Counted from the stretch's first letter, positions 1-9,414 are shown. The stretch is DNA of 64,000 nt from Nocardioides sp. BP30 (GCF_029873215.1 NZ_CP123620.1:4030001-4094000); one strand, 5' to 3'. The notes: generated by a model not told the origin, from the sequence alone. Numbers and translations are program-made.

Positions 1-255
1 CTTGACCTTGAAGTCGACCTTCACGTGGCCGTCGGCGAGCCCGACCTTGGAGACCTTGCCGACCCGGACACCGGCGATGCGCACGGCGTCGCCGGCCTTG
101 AGTCCGCCGGCCTCGGAGAAGTCGGCCGAGTAGGTGGTGCCGCCACCGATCAGCGGCAGGCTGTCGGCCTTGAAGGCGGCCAGAACGATCAGGGCCAGCA
201 CGGCGATGCTCACGGCACCGACCCTGACGGGGTTGCGCTCGCGGAAGGGGATCAT
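1..255 (-). CDS. MCE-family protein, 3' part missing (third MCE gene of the operon)
   Basis: N-terminal 85 residues of an MCE/MlaD protein, cut by the left window edge. One membrane segment (about residues 8-27, AVSIAVLALIVLAAF) is followed by the start of the MCE domain, with the typical GLKAGDAVRIAGVRVGKV pattern around residues 50-70. The ATG at 255 overlaps the TGA of the upstream MCE gene (ATGA), so translation is probably coupled. MCE proteins form periplasmic or cell-wall-spanning hexamers that carry lipid or sterol to a YrbE/Mkl ABC permease. The substrate cannot be read from the sequence. Confidence 0.85.
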   Translation of the reverse strand, partial: MIPFRERNPVRVGAVSIAVLALIVLAAFKADSLPLIGGGTTYSADFSEAGGLKAGDAVRIAGVRVGKVSKVGLADGHVKVDFKVK

Positions 256-1286
256 CCTAGGTTGCACCTCGCTGCCGTGACGTTGAGGCCGACCGGGATC
301 TTCACCTTGCCGGGCAGCGTGACGCTGCCGTTGAGGCCGCAGAGGAAGAAGTTGAACCACGAGCCGTAGGTGGCGGTGGCGCCGATCTTGTTGAGCTTCT
401 GCGGCTCGATCTGCAGGTCGGCGTCGAGGCCCTGTCGCTGGCTGGCGAGCTGGCCGGCGAAGGTGCGCAACTGCTTGATGTCCTCCACGAACGGGGAGCG
501 GATCCCCGAGACCAGGTCGGAGGTCTGCTCGGAGAGTGCGGAGATGTGGTCCAGCGAGTCCAGGATCGGCTGCTTGTCCTGGTCCAGGCCGTGCACGAAG
601 GTCTTGTAGGTCTCGATCAGCTGCGACAGCTGCGTGTCGCGGCTGCCGACGTGCACGAGGACGTCGTTGAGGTTGTCGATCAGCGAGTCGATCACCTGGT
701 CCCGGTCCGCGAGCGTCTGGGTGAGCGACGCGGTGTGCGCCAGCAGGTCGTCCAGGGTGCCGCCCTCACCCTGGAACACCTGCACGATCTCGTAGGAGAG
801 CGCGTTGATGTCGTTGGGCGAGAGCGCTTCGAAGAGCGGCTTGAAGCCGTTGAACAGCACCGTCAGGTCCAAGGCCGGCGTGGTCTGCGAGGTAGGGATG
901 GTGGCGCCGGGCCTGAGCAGGCCCCCGTCGCCGATCTCGTCGCTGAGCGCCAGGTAGCGCTGCCCGACCAGGTTGCGGTACTTGATCGTGGCATGGGTCG
1001 CCTTGTCCAGCGAGGTCCCGTCGGCCACCGTGAACGAGATCAACGCGTGGGTGCGGTGCACGATCTGCACGTTCTTCACGGTGCCGACCCGGACGCCGGC
1101 GATCCGGACGTCGTCGCCCTTGTTGACCCCGGTGGCGTCGGAGAACTCGGCCTTGTACTGCTTCGAGCCGCCGAAGGAGACGTTGCCGATGATCAGCACC
1201 AGCAGGCCGGTGCACAGGGTGGTGACGGCCACGAAGACCAACAGCTTGACCAGGTCACCGGTGGTGCGCTTGTCGAAGAGCTTCAC
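252..1286 (-). CDS. MCE-family lipid-transport protein (second MCE gene)
   Basis: About 344 residues. The N-terminal membrane helix (roughly residues 8-30, LVKLLVFVAVTTLCTGLLVLIIG) is followed by an MCE domain (residues 38-115, with NKGDDVRIAGVRVGTVKNVQI) and a helical MCE C-terminal region. The GTG at 1286 was chosen because it overlaps the upstream TGA (GTGA) and sits just before the membrane helix. An in-frame start at 1565 would add 93 arginine-rich residues encoded inside the neighbour and is rejected. Known role of the family: substrate-binding or tunnel subunit of Mce lipid importers; the partners are the YrbE permeases and ATPase encoded upstream. Confidence 0.88.
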   Translation of the reverse strand: MKLFDKRTTGDLVKLLVFVAVTTLCTGLLVLIIGNVSFGGSKQYKAEFSDATGVNKGDDVRIAGVRVGTVKNVQIVHRTHALISFTVADGTSLDKATHATIKYRNLVGQRYLALSDEIGDGGLLRPGATIPTSQTTPALDLTVLFNGFKPLFEALSPNDINALSYEIVQVFQGEGGTLDDLLAHTASLTQTLADRDQVIDSLIDNLNDVLVHVGSRDTQLSQLIETYKTFVHGLDQDKQPILDSLDHISALSEQTSDLVSGIRSPFVEDIKQLRTFAGQLASQRQGLDADLQIEPQKLNKIGATATYGSWFNFFLCGLNGSVTLPGKVKIPVGLNVTAARCNLG

Positions 1287-2602
1287 TGCAGGCTCACCGT
1301 CGCTCCCCTGGCCATCGGTCCGACGAGCAGACCGCCCAGGTCCGGTACGTCGGCGGCCGTCGTGCCCAGCGCGGGCGCGATCAGCGAGTCGAGGACCTTG
1401 GTCTCGGCGGGGCTTCCGGCGTACCCGAGGGCGCTGCCACCGGTCGACGCCGTCGAGGCGCTGCTGCCGAACCCGACCGCGGAGCGGTCGGTGCCCTTGC
1501 CGGTCGGGGTGTTCACGCCGTCGGCGAGGTTCGGGACGAGCTTGAGCGGCTTGCTGGGGCTCCACGGCGGGCTCGGCAGGTGGCCGCAGGCCGGGCCGCG
1601 GTCCTCGTTGAACGTCGGCGCGTCCTTCGCCGTGTAACCGCGCGGCTGGCGCGGCAGCGTGATCAGGTCGATGTGCAGTGTGTAGTTGCGGAACGCGCTG
1701 GAGACGCGCTTGCTGAGGTTGTCCATCCCGCCGAGCAGGCAGGGGAACTCCGGCGCGTAGCGCGCGAGGGTCCCCACGACCGGCTCGCTGACCTTGCCGA
1801 GCTGGATCAGGTTGTCGCCGTTGGCCGCCAGGAACGCGTTGGCGGTGTTGGAGAAGGAGGTCACGTTGGTGAGCAGCTCGTGCACCTGGGTGGAGCGGTT
1901 CTCCAGCGTCGTCGTGGTGGTGATGGTGTTGCGCAGGATGTCGGCGACCTGCGGCAGGACGTCGTTGTAGGTGCCGGCGACCTGCGCTGTCTGCTCGAGG
2001 TCGGTGATCAGCAGCGGCAGCTGCGGGTTGATCTTCTTCAGGTAGCCGTCGAGCGTGGTCAGGGTCTCGCCGAGCTGCTCACCGCGGCCGTCGAGTGCGG
2101 TCGCCAGCGCGTTGAGGGTGGTGTTGAGCTGGGCCGGCTGGATCGTCTGCAGCAGCGGGTAGACGTCGCTGAGCACCTTCTCCACCTCGGTCGCGACGGC
2201 GGTGCGGGTGATCACCGCGCCGCTGCGCAGGTGCTGGTTGGCGGCCTGGGTCGGCACGTCGAGGGCGACGTACTTCTCCCCGAAGAGCGTCTTGGGCAGG
2301 ATCGCGCCGGTGACGTTGGCCGGGATGGTGTCGATGTCCTTCGGGTTGATCCCCAGCGTCACCTCCGCGCCCGCGGCCGTGGCCTTGAAGTCGAGCACCT
2401 GACCGACCAGCACGCCGCGGATCTTCACGTCGGCTCGCTGCGGCAGCTCCAGGCCGATGGTGTCGGTCTGCAGGGTGACCTTGTCGAAGTGGGTGAACTT
2501 CTGGGTGAAGACGGCGTAGACCAGGTACAGGGCGACCAGGATCAGCGCCAGGAACGCGATCCCGAGGGCCCGGTACTTCTGCCGGCCGAGCACACTCGCC
2601 AT
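1283..2602 (-). CDS. MCE-family lipid-transport protein (first MCE gene)
   Basis: 439 residues. Membrane segment at residues 11-32 (ALGIAFLALILVALYLVYAVF), MCE domain at about 40-115 (ADVKIRGVLVGQV), a long alpha-helical DUF3407-like region to about 330, and a low-complexity Ser/Thr/Gly tail. The ATG at 2602 overlaps the TGA of the upstream permease (TGATG). As the first MCE protein after the two permeases it holds the position of MceA in actinobacterial mce operons. Which lipid it handles is not visible. Confidence 0.88.
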   Translation of the reverse strand: MASVLGRQKYRALGIAFLALILVALYLVYAVFTQKFTHFDKVTLQTDTIGLELPQRADVKIRGVLVGQVLDFKATAAGAEVTLGINPKDIDTIPANVTGAILPKTLFGEKYVALDVPTQAANQHLRSGAVITRTAVATEVEKVLSDVYPLLQTIQPAQLNTTLNALATALDGRGEQLGETLTTLDGYLKKINPQLPLLITDLEQTAQVAGTYNDVLPQVADILRNTITTTTTLENRSTQVHELLTNVTSFSNTANAFLAANGDNLIQLGKVSEPVVGTLARYAPEFPCLLGGMDNLSKRVSSAFRNYTLHIDLITLPRQPRGYTAKDAPTFNEDRGPACGHLPSPPWSPSKPLKLVPNLADGVNTPTGKGTDRSAVGFGSSASTASTGGSALGYAGSPAETKVLDSLIAPALGTTAADVPDLGGLLVGPMARGATVSLQ

Positions 2603-3429
2603 CAGCCCGCCAGCCTGACCGATGTGGAGGCGCCCCAGATCGCCATCGACAGGAACAGGTCGATGACGCTGACGGCGACGATGCTGGTGCGCACGGCCTT
2701 GCCGACGGCGGTGCCCACGCCCGCCGGGCCGCCCGAGGCGTTGTAGCCGTAGTAGCAGTGGATCAGGATCACCACGATCGCGAAGATCAGCACCTTGCCG
2801 AAGGACCACAGCACGTCGGCGGGAGGCAGGAACTCGTTGAAGTAGTGGTCGTAGGTGCCGGTGGACTGGCCGTAGGAGAGGGTCACCGTCAAGCGCGTCG
2901 CGAAGTAGGAGGACAGCAGGCCGAGCACATAGAGCGGCACGATCGCGATCAGGCCGCCGACGATCCGGGTCGTGACGAGGTAGGGCAGGGACGGGATCGC
3001 CATCACCTCGAGCGCGTCGACCTCCTCCGAGATCCGCATCGCGCCGAGCTGGGCGGTGAAACCGCAGCCGACCGTCGCCGCCAGCGCGATGCCGGCGACC
3101 AGCGGGGCGATCTCGCGGGTGTTGAAGTAGGCCGAGACGAAGCCGGAGAAGGCGGCGGTCCCGAGCTGGTTGAGCGCGGCGTACCCCTGCAGGCCGACCT
3201 CGGTGCCGGTGAAGAACGTCATCGCGGTGATCACGCCCACCGTGCCGCCGATGACGGCGAGCGAGCCCGAGCCGAGGGTGACCTCGGCGAGGATCCGCAG
3301 GATCTCCTTGAAGTAACGCCGCACCGCGCGCGGCGTCCACGCCAGCGCGCGCAGGTAGAAGGACAGCTGCTGGCCCAGCTGGTCCAGGGTCTTGAGGGGC
3401 CCCTCGTAGACGGCCTTGATGCCTGGCAT
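2602..3429 (-). CDS. MlaE/YrbE-family ABC permease (YrbEB position)
   Basis: 275 residues, a typical MlaE/YrbE size, with about five hydrophobic segments and the family's EEVDALEVMAIPSLPYLVTTRIVGG coupling-helix region near residues 140-165. It should form the membrane permease with the product of 3435-4220, energised by the ATPase at 4220-5179. The start at 3429 leaves 5 nt after the upstream stop; a longer open frame reaching into yrbEA is an out-of-frame shadow. Role: inner-membrane permease of an Mce lipid importer. Confidence 0.9.
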   Translation of the reverse strand: MPGIKAVYEGPLKTLDQLGQQLSFYLRALAWTPRAVRRYFKEILRILAEVTLGSGSLAVIGGTVGVITAMTFFTGTEVGLQGYAALNQLGTAAFSGFVSAYFNTREIAPLVAGIALAATVGCGFTAQLGAMRISEEVDALEVMAIPSLPYLVTTRIVGGLIAIVPLYVLGLLSSYFATRLTVTLSYGQSTGTYDHYFNEFLPPADVLWSFGKVLIFAIVVILIHCYYGYNASGGPAGVGTAVGKAVRTSIVAVSVIDLFLSMAIWGASTSVRLAG

Positions 3430-3434
3430 CGCCC

Positions 3435-4220
3435 TCAGCCTGTCTTCGCCGGGATGAGCTGGAAGTAGATCGCCGTCATCACGAAGTTGACGATGAACAG
3501 CAGCAGGAAGGTGATGACCACCGACTCGTTGACCGCGTCGCCGACGCCCTTGGGACCGCCGCCGGCGTTCATGCCCTTGTAGGAGGCGACGATGGCGGCG
3601 ATGAGGCCGAAGATCAGCGCCTTCAGCAGGCCCTGCCACACGTCCGACATCTGCGCGAGGGCGGTGAAGCTGGCCAGGTAGGCACCGGGCGTGCCGTGCT
3701 GCAGGATCACGTTGAACACGTAGCCGCCGATGACGCCCACGACGCTGACCAGGCCGTTGAGGAAGACCGAGACGAGCATGCAGGCGAGCACGCGCGGTAC
3801 GACGAGGCGCTGGATCGGGTCGATGCCCAGCACCATCATGGCGTCGAGCTCCTCGCGGATCTTGCGCGCGCCGAGGTCGGCTGCGATCGCGGAGCCACCG
3901 GCTCCGGCGACGAGCAGCGCGGTGGCGATCGGACCTGCCTCGCGGACGACGGCCAGCACCGATGCGGAGCCGGTGAACGACTGCGCACCGAACTGGGTGA
4001 TCAGACCCCCGACCTGGAGGGCGATCACGGCGCCGAAGGGGATGGCGACGAGCGCGGTCGGGACGATCGTCACCGACGCGATGAACCAGGCCTGCTGGAT
4101 GAACTCGCGCAGTTGGAAGGGCCGCCGGAACAGACCTCGGGAGACGTCCAGCCCGAAGGCGAACAGCTTTCCCGCGGTACCGACCGGCGCCAACACCTTG
4201 GCGGCGGTTACCGACGACAT
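3435..4220 (-). CDS. MlaE/YrbE-family ABC permease (YrbEA position)
   Basis: 261 residues with multiple membrane segments and the conserved MlaE signature (KIREELDAMMVLGIDPIQRLVVPR, about residues 126-149) that contacts the ATPase. The ATG at 4220 overlaps the TGA of the ATPase gene by one base (TGATG). Together with the downstream permease it would form a heterodimeric inner-membrane complex for Mce proteins. The family assignment is firm; the substrate is not known. Confidence 0.9.
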   Translation of the reverse strand: MSSVTAAKVLAPVGTAGKLFAFGLDVSRGLFRRPFQLREFIQQAWFIASVTIVPTALVAIPFGAVIALQVGGLITQFGAQSFTGSASVLAVVREAGPIATALLVAGAGGSAIAADLGARKIREELDAMMVLGIDPIQRLVVPRVLACMLVSVFLNGLVSVVGVIGGYVFNVILQHGTPGAYLASFTALAQMSDVWQGLLKALIFGLIAAIVASYKGMNAGGGPKGVGDAVNESVVITFLLLFIVNFVMTAIYFQLIPAKTG

Positions 4221-5179
4221 CAGGCGCTGGCACCCCCGGCCAGGACCGAGTCAGCCAGGAACGAGCCCGGAGGCGGCGTCACGCCGTTGGCGCGGCACCA
4301 CTCCCCCGGCGGGCGCTGGCTGCGTCGCGGGATGCCGTTGGAGGGCTCCAGCTGGAGCGCGATCGGCGGCAGCGGAGGCAGGTCCATGTCCTTCTCCGCG
4401 GCGAGCTGGTCGGCGTCCTTCTCCTCGGACATGCCGATGGGGCCGACCCGTTGAGCGTTGAGGAACTGGCGCACCACCGGCTCCTCGGAGGACAGCAGCA
4501 TCTCGCGCGGCCCGAACATCGCCAGGTGCTTGTGGTAGAGCAGCCCGATGTTGTCCGGCACCGTCCGCGCGGTGTTGATGTCGTGGGTGACGATGAGGAA
4601 GGTCGCGTCGATCTGGGCGTTGAGGTCGACGATGAGCTGGTTGAGGAACGCGGTGCGGACCGGGTCCAGACCGGAGTCGGGCTCGTCGAAGAGCACGATC
4701 TCCGGGTCGAGGACCAGGGCCCGGGCGAGGCCGGCCCGCTTGCGCATGCCGCCGGAGATCTCCCCGGGGAGCTTCGTCTCGGCGCCGATGAGACCGACCA
4801 GGTCCATCTTCTCCATGACGATCCTGCGGATGTCGGCCTCGGACTTCTTGGTGTGCTCACGCAGCGGGAAGGCGACGTTGTCGTAGAGGTTCATCGAGCC
4901 GAACATCGCGCCGTCCTGGAAGAGCACCCCGAACAGCTTGCGGATCTCGTAGAGGTCCTTCTCCGAGCACGAGCAGATGTCGACGCCCTCGATCACGACG
5001 GACCCACGGTCGGGCTTGAGCAGGCCGATGAGCGTCTTGAGGAGGACCGACTTCCCGGTCCCGGACGGTCCCAGCATGACGCAGATTTCGCCGGCCGGCA
5101 CGGTGAGCGTGACGTCTCCCCAGATCAACTGCTTGCCGAAGCTCTTGGTCAGACCGTCGATCTTGATGTCGACACCCAT
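4220..5179 (-). CDS. mkl: Mce-system ABC ATPase (Mkl/MlaF type)
   Basis: 319 residues. Walker A GPSGTGKS (37-44), signature ISGGMRKRAGLARAL (141-155), Walker B IVLFDEPDSGLDPVR (161-175), and a C-terminal extension of about 75 residues beyond the ATPase fold, as in mycobacterial Mkl. It powers the YrbE permeases encoded immediately downstream. In Mycobacterium tuberculosis mkl is an orphan ATPase located a few genes from rplL; here the gene is also next to rplL but heads its own mce operon. The ATG at 5179 is preceded by a GGGAGAGGGAGG purine run in the transcript. Confidence 0.9.
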   Translation of the reverse strand: MGVDIKIDGLTKSFGKQLIWGDVTLTVPAGEICVMLGPSGTGKSVLLKTLIGLLKPDRGSVVIEGVDICSCSEKDLYEIRKLFGVLFQDGAMFGSMNLYDNVAFPLREHTKKSEADIRRIVMEKMDLVGLIGAETKLPGEISGGMRKRAGLARALVLDPEIVLFDEPDSGLDPVRTAFLNQLIVDLNAQIDATFLIVTHDINTARTVPDNIGLLYHKHLAMFGPREMLLSSEEPVVRQFLNAQRVGPIGMSEEKDADQLAAEKDMDLPPLPPIALQLEPSNGIPRRSQRPPGEWCRANGVTPPPGSFLADSVLAGGASA

Positions 5180-5217
5180 GTACGTGCGCCTCCCTCTCCC
5201 GGCACGTGATTACCCAG

Positions 5218-5227
5218 ACTCGCGAGT
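5218..5227. promoter_or_regulatory. Palindrome ACTCGCGAGT upstream of the mce operon
   Basis: Perfect 10-bp palindrome 39 bp upstream of the mkl start, flanked by GTAAC on the right. Its size and place suggest a TetR-type operator for the mkl-mce operon. This is inferred from symmetry and position only. Confidence 0.3.
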
Positions 5228-5312
5228 AACAACGCATGGCTGTGAGTGAAGTTACGGCTTGGATGGGACGGACGTCACGTCTTTGCACGCATGTTGGGAC
5301 GCAGAAATGGAA

Positions 5313-5349
5313 CGAAGGGCGGCCATCCGGTGAGGATGGCCGCCCTTCG
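5313..5349 (-). terminator. Rho-independent terminator of rplJ-rplL
   Basis: Perfect 16-bp stem (CGAAGGGCGGCCATCC with its complement) and a 5-nt loop, 33 bp after the rplL stop. In minus-strand sense it is followed by a T-rich stretch (TTCCATTTC). The stem resembles the one after rplA. Confidence 0.85.
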
Positions 5350-5381
5350 CGGGTGACGCGGTGCGGCTCAGGCCGCGGCGA

Positions 5382-5774
5382 TCACTTGAGGGTGACGGTG
5401 GCGCCGGCGCCCTCGAGGGACTCCTTGGCCTTGTCAGCCGTCTCCTTGTTGACCTTCTCCAGGACCGGCTTCGGGGCGCCCTCGACGAGGTCCTTGGCCT
5501 CCTTCAGACCGAGGTTCGTCAGAGCGCGCACCTCCTTGATGACGTTGATCTTCTTGTCACCAGCGGCCTCGAGGATGACGTCGAACTCGTCCTGGGCGGC
5601 GGCCTCGTCGGCACCGCCAGCGGCGCCACCGGCGGCCGGAGCGGCAGCAACGGCGACGGGAGCGGCGGCGGTGACGCCGAAGGTCTCCTCGAACTCCTTG
5701 ACGAACTCGGACAGCTCGATGAGGGTGAGCTCCTTGAACGCGTCGAGCAGCTCGGCGGTGGAAAGCTTCGCCAT
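5382..5774 (-). CDS. rplL: 50S ribosomal protein L7/L12
   Basis: 130 residues. N-terminal dimerisation domain ([27 protein letters not shown]), an Ala/Gly-rich hinge at about residues 45-62, and the C-terminal factor-binding domain with [30 protein letters not shown]. Forms the ribosomal stalk with L10 and recruits translational GTPases. The ATG at 5774 follows a GAAAGGAA Shine-Dalgarno; an upstream in-frame ATG at 5792 would add six residues and lacks that spacing. Last gene of the L10 operon. Confidence 0.97.
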   Translation of the reverse strand: MAKLSTAELLDAFKELTLIELSEFVKEFEETFGVTAAAPVAVAAAPAAGGAAGGADEAAAQDEFDVILEAAGDKKINVIKEVRALTNLGLKEAKDLVEGAPKPVLEKVNKETADKAKESLEGAGATVTLK

Positions 5775-5846
5775 GATTGGCATTCCTTTCAATGTGGCGG
5801 CCGGCGTGTGCCGGTCACCGGGTTACAGGTGGTGTGTACCGGGGCC

Positions 5847-6425
5847 TCAGGCCTCGGTGGTCTCCTCGGCGGCGTCGGCCGGGGCCGCACCACCTGCGAG
5901 GATCGAGGGGTCGTTCGCTGCCTTCTCCTGAAGGGCGGCAGCCAGCTGCGCGGCCTTCGAGGGGAGGGCGTTGAAGACGTAGAGCGCCTGCGCCAGCGAC
6001 GCCTGCATGGCGCCCGCAAGCTTGGCAAGCAGGACCTCGCGCGACTCGAGGTCGGCCAGCTTGGCGACCTCCTTCGCGTCGAGCAGCTTGCCCTCGTAGA
6101 TCCCGCCCTTGATCACAAGAGCGGGGTTCGCCTTGGCAAAGTCACGCAGACCCTTCGCAGCCTCGACGACGTCGCCCTTGATGAAGGCGACGGCGGTGGG
6201 GCCGTTCAGGAGGTCGTCGAAACCCTCGATGCCGCTCTGCTTGGCGGCGATCTTGGTCAGCGTGTTCTTGACCACGGCGTAGTTGGCGTTCGCACCGAGG
6301 GAGCGACGGAGGTCCTTCAGCTCCTTCACGGTGAGACCGCGGTACTCGGTCAGCACGGCACCGTTCGAGGCGCTGAACTCCTCAGCGATCTCGGCAACGG
6401 CGGCCTGCTTGTCTGCCCGCGCCAT
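5847..6425 (-). CDS. rplJ: 50S ribosomal protein L10
   Basis: 192 residues, slightly long because of an Ala/Glu-rich C-terminal tail. The conserved core ([34 protein letters not shown]) is at about residues 29-63. Anchors L7/L12 dimers to 23S rRNA; in bacteria the L10-L12 complex also represses its own mRNA through the leader. The ATG at 6425 has a strong AGAAGGAGA Shine-Dalgarno. Cotranscribed with rplL 72 bp downstream. Confidence 0.97.
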   Translation of the reverse strand: MARADKQAAVAEIAEEFSASNGAVLTEYRGLTVKELKDLRRSLGANANYAVVKNTLTKIAAKQSGIEGFDDLLNGPTAVAFIKGDVVEAAKGLRDFAKANPALVIKGGIYEGKLLDAKEVAKLADLESREVLLAKLAGAMQASLAQALYVFNALPSKAAQLAAALQEKAANDPSILAGGAAPADAAEETTEA

Positions 6426-6662
6426 GGGTCTCCTTCTTCCGTGGATCGAGTCCGACGGCGCCTGGTCCCGTGAAATGACGAACGCCCCGAGCGCAGGCGC
6501 TCAGGGCGGACAGGATCTGTCATGCTCTGGTCACCTACGCTGGCCGTCCGCCTCAGTGATCAACACTGTCGCGGCACCTTCGGTCGTTGAGCTGTTGCTC
6601 GCTGACAACCGGCGGTCTCTGGTTCGTGGTCAAGTATGGGCGACCCCGACGTCGTACGCCAA
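6426..6662 (-). promoter_or_regulatory. rplJL promoter and L10 leader region
   Basis: Most of the 319-bp gap between rplA and rplJ. In minus sense TTGGCG (6662-6657) and CATACT (6638-6633), 18 bp apart, form a plausible promoter giving a leader of about 200 nt. Near rplJ the leader holds a strong hairpin (CGCCCTGAGCGC paired with GCGCTCGGGGCG, about 6483-6508). Position and structure fit an autoregulatory L10 leader; the exact L10-binding fold was not modelled. Confidence 0.55.
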
Positions 6663-6680
6663 ATCGGGGCCGCCGGGACG

Positions 6681-6718
6681 CCGAAGGGCGGCCACCCGGC
6701 AGGGTGACCGCCCTTCGG
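6681..6718 (-). terminator. Terminator after rplA
   Basis: Stem of 17 bp with one mismatch (CCGAAGGGCGGCCACCC against GGGTGACCGCCCTTCGG) and a 4-nt loop, 27 bp past the rplA stop. It separates rplKA from rplJL, implying that rplJL has its own promoter. Confidence 0.8.
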
Positions 6719-6744
6719 CGTCGATCAGCTGGTCAGCGTGAGGC

Positions 6745-7458
6745 TCAGGCCTCGTCCTCAGCCGCGACGTTCCGGGTGCGGTTGGGGTCGACCTGGACAC
6801 CGGGGCCCATGGTCGTGGAGACGGTGACCTTCTTGATGTAGCGGCCCTTGGAGCTGGCCGGCTTCAGACGCAGCACCTCGTCGAGGGCGGCGGCGTAGTT
6901 CTCAGCGAGCTGGACCTCGTCGAAGGAGGCCTTGCCGATGATGAAGTGGAGGTTGGCGTGACGGTCCACGCGGAACTCGATCTTGCCGCCCTTGATGTCC
7001 GAGACGGCCTTCGCGACATCGGGGGTCACGGTGCCGGTCTTCGGGTTCGGCATCAGCGAGCGCGGACCGAGCACGCGGCCGAGGCGACCGACCTTGCCCA
7101 TCATGTCCGGGGTCGCGACGACGGCGTCGAAGTCGAGCCAGCCGCCGGCGACCTTCTCGATGAGCTCGTCGCCACCGACGAAGTCGGCGCCGGCCTCACG
7201 GGCGGCCTCGGCCTTGTCCGCGTTCGCGAACACGAGGACGCGGGCGGTCTTGCCGGTGCCGTGCGGGAGGTTGACGGTGCCGCGCACCATCTGGTCGGCC
7301 TTGCGCGGGTCGACGCCGAGTCGCATGACGACGTCGACCGTCTCGTCGAACTTCTTCTTCGAGGAGGTCTTGGCGATCTTGATCGCCGCGAGCGGGGCGA
7401 ACAGCTCGTTCTTGTCGAACGTGTCCGCGGCCGCGCGGTAGGTCTTGCTGCGCTGCAT
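6745..7458 (-). CDS. rplA: 50S ribosomal protein L1
   Basis: 237 residues with the L1 signature ([28 protein letters not shown], about residues 115-142). Binds 23S rRNA at the L1 stalk near the E site and, in many bacteria, represses the L11 operon. The ATG at 7458 is preceded by GAAGGAAGA. It follows rplK by 64 bp, in the canonical L11-L1 order. Confidence 0.97.
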   Translation of the reverse strand: MQRSKTYRAAADTFDKNELFAPLAAIKIAKTSSKKKFDETVDVVMRLGVDPRKADQMVRGTVNLPHGTGKTARVLVFANADKAEAAREAGADFVGGDELIEKVAGGWLDFDAVVATPDMMGKVGRLGRVLGPRSLMPNPKTGTVTPDVAKAVSDIKGGKIEFRVDRHANLHFIIGKASFDEVQLAENYAAALDEVLRLKPASSKGRYIKKVTVSTTMGPGVQVDPNRTRNVAAEDEA

Positions 7459-7522
7459 GATTCTTCCTTCGGTTCTTAAGAGGAGATGTGGTTAGCGAGC
7501 CAGCGCGGCTCTCCCACGTTGG

Positions 7523-7954
7523 TCAGGCCTCGACGGTGACGCCCATGGAGCGGGCGGTGCCCTCCACGATCTTCATGGCGGCGTCGATGTCGTTGGCGTT
7601 GAGGTCGGGCAGCTTGGTGCTGGCGATCTCGCGCACCTGGTCCTTGGTCAGCTTGCCGACCTTGTCCTTGTGCGGAACGCTCGAGCCCTTGGCCAGGCCC
7701 GCGGCCTTCTTGATCAGCTCAGCCGCCGGCGGGGTCTTGGTGATGAACGTGAAGCTGCGGTCCTCGTAGATCGTGATCTCGACCGGGATCACGTTGCCGC
7801 GCATGGACTCGGTCTGGGCGTTGTACGCCTTGCAGAAGTCCATGATGTTGACGCCGTGCGGACCGAGGGCGGTACCCACCGGCGGGGCCGGGGTGGCCTG
7901 GCCGGCCTGGAGCTGCACCTTGACCAGCGCGGCGATCTTCTTCTTCGGAGGCAT
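7523..7954 (-). CDS. rplK: 50S ribosomal protein L11
   Basis: 143 residues, full length, with conserved [38 protein letters not shown] N-terminal domain and the rRNA-binding C-terminal domain ([23 protein letters not shown]). Part of the GTPase-associated centre. Lies 127 bp after nusG in the conserved secE-nusG-rplK-rplA order. Confidence 0.97.
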   Translation of the reverse strand: MPPKKKIAALVKVQLQAGQATPAPPVGTALGPHGVNIMDFCKAYNAQTESMRGNVIPVEITIYEDRSFTFITKTPPAAELIKKAAGLAKGSSVPHKDKVGKLTKDQVREIASTKLPDLNANDIDAAMKIVEGTARSMGVTVEA

Positions 7955-8081
7955 GCTCTATCTCTTTCTCATCCGTGGTCATGACGAGGGCCTCGCGGCC
8001 TCTGCCACTGCACCGTCCGGGCCGGGGCGCGGACAGCAGAGGACCAGTGTCGCCGGTGCGGCGAGACTGGTCCAAATCAAC

Positions 8082-9005
8082 TCAGACCTTCTGGATCTGG
8101 TTGAAGCTCAGCTCGACCGGGGTCTCGCGGCCGAAGATCTCGACGAGGGCCTTGACGCGCTGCGACTCGGCGTTGATCTCGGTGATCGTGGCGTGCAGCG
8201 TGGCGAACGGTCCGTCGACCACCATGACCGAGTCGCCCTCGGAGAAGTCGGCCACCTCGACCGGCTTCTTGACGGCACCGCCGGACGTGCCGGTCGACGC
8301 GGTCTGCTGACCGGCCGCTGCCGCCTCGGCCTCGGCGGCTGCGACCACCGCGGGGGCGAGCATGTTCTCGACCTCGGTCATCGACAGCGGGACCGGCTGG
8401 TGGCTGTGACCGACGAAGCCGGTCACCGAGGGGGTGTGGCGGACGGCCGCCCAGGACTCGTCGGTGAGGTCCATCCGGACCAGCACGTAGCCCGGCAGGA
8501 CGGTGCGCTTGACCATCTTGCGCTGGCCGTTCTTGATCTCGGCGACCTCCTCGGTCGGCACGACGATCTCGTGGATGTAGTCCTCCATGTTGAGCGCTAC
8601 CTTGCGCTGCTCCAGGTTGGACTTCACCCGGTTCTCCATGCCGGAGTAGGTGTGCACGACGAACCAGTCGCCGGGCTTGCTCCACAGCTCGCGACGGAAT
8701 GCCTCGAGCGGGTCGTTCTCGTCACCGGACTCCGGCTCGCCGGACTCCTCGCCGAGCGGCTGCTCGGCGTCCTCGGCCTCGATCGAGGAACCCACGCTGT
8801 CCAGGTCGTCGTCGTCGACGCCCATGGCCTCGTCGGTGTCCTCGTCGGTCACCTCGGTGTCGAGCGCCGCCTCGCGGACGTCGTCGTACGCCGGAGCCGA
8901 GGCGGGGTAGCCCGGAAAGCTGTCGTCGGCCTCGTCAGCGGTCGCGTCGAGGGACGGCTCGACCTCGTCGATCGCCGTCTCGTCGGTGTGGTCCTGCTCA
9001 GACAC
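8082..9005 (-). CDS. nusG: Transcription termination/antitermination factor NusG
   Basis: 307 residues. A strongly acidic N-terminal extension (residues 1-108) precedes the NGN domain ([21 protein letters not shown], from about 114) and the C-terminal KOW domain ([20 protein letters not shown], about 253). Binds RNA polymerase and Rho or S10. An Ala/Thr-rich linker separates NGN and KOW. GTG at 9005 is chosen because GGAG lies 6 nt upstream; an in-frame TTG at 9017 has no such site. Long acidic N-termini are common in actinobacterial NusG. Confidence 0.95.
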   Translation of the reverse strand: MSEQDHTDETAIDEVEPSLDATADEADDSFPGYPASAPAYDDVREAALDTEVTDEDTDEAMGVDDDDLDSVGSSIEAEDAEQPLGEESGEPESGDENDPLEAFRRELWSKPGDWFVVHTYSGMENRVKSNLEQRKVALNMEDYIHEIVVPTEEVAEIKNGQRKMVKRTVLPGYVLVRMDLTDESWAAVRHTPSVTGFVGHSHQPVPLSMTEVENMLAPAVVAAAEAEAAAAGQQTASTGTSGGAVKKPVEVADFSEGDSVMVVDGPFATLHATITEINAESQRVKALVEIFGRETPVELSFNQIQKV

Positions 9006-9066
9006 GCGCTGCTCCAAAGTTCGGGGGTTCTGCTTCCAGTGTGGCCACGACCTGCGGCCGGCGGGA

Positions 9067-9306
9067 CTAGTCGCGTCCGCCGAAGATCGCGAAGAACAGC
9101 CGCCCGAACCCCAGGTCGAGGAGCGAGGTGATCGCCATCATCACGAGGACGAAGACCAGCACCACGACGAAGTACGTCGACAGCTGCTGCTGCGTCGGCC
9201 AGACCACCTTGCGGAGCTCGGCCACGACCTGCCGGTAGAAGAGCGCGGGTGACGTGCGCTCGTGCTTGCGCTCGCGCGGAGTGGGGACCGCCTTGGGCTC
9301 CGACAC
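9067..9306 (-). CDS. secE: Preprotein translocase subunit SecE
   Basis: 79 residues: a charged cytoplasmic segment ([20 protein letters not shown], the SecE signature) followed by a single membrane helix ([21 protein letters not shown]). Essential SecYEG subunit. GTG at 9306 is preferred because AGAGGTGG lies 7 nt upstream; an in-frame ATG at 9324 is possible and would add six residues. Sits between tRNA-Trp and nusG, the standard bacterial order. Confidence 0.93.
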   Translation of the reverse strand: MSEPKAVPTPRERKHERTSPALFYRQVVAELRKVVWPTQQQLSTYFVVVLVFVLVMMAITSLLDLGFGRLFFAIFGGRD

Positions 9307-9341
9307 GTCCGTGCCACCTCTCATCTCAGCCGACCGTCTTG

Positions 9342-9414
9342 CAGGGCACGAGGGACTTGAACCCCCAACCTTCGGTTTTGGAGACCGATGCTCTGCCAGT
9401 TGAGCTAGTGCCCT
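9342..9414 (-). tRNA. trnW: tRNA-Trp (anticodon CCA)
   Basis: 73-nt cloverleaf. Acceptor AGGGCAC/GTGCCCT with discriminator G, D stem GCTC/GAGC, anticodon stem TCGGT/ACCGA around loop CTCCAAA, and T loop TTCAAGT. No CCA is encoded. Lies 35 bp upstream of secE, probably cotranscribed. Confidence 0.96.

Noticed and set aside
1283..3340. Longer version (685 codons) of the first MCE gene
   Set aside because: The extra N-terminus is Arg-rich, lies inside the permease gene in another frame, and the ATG at 2602 sits at a TGATG junction before a proper membrane helix.
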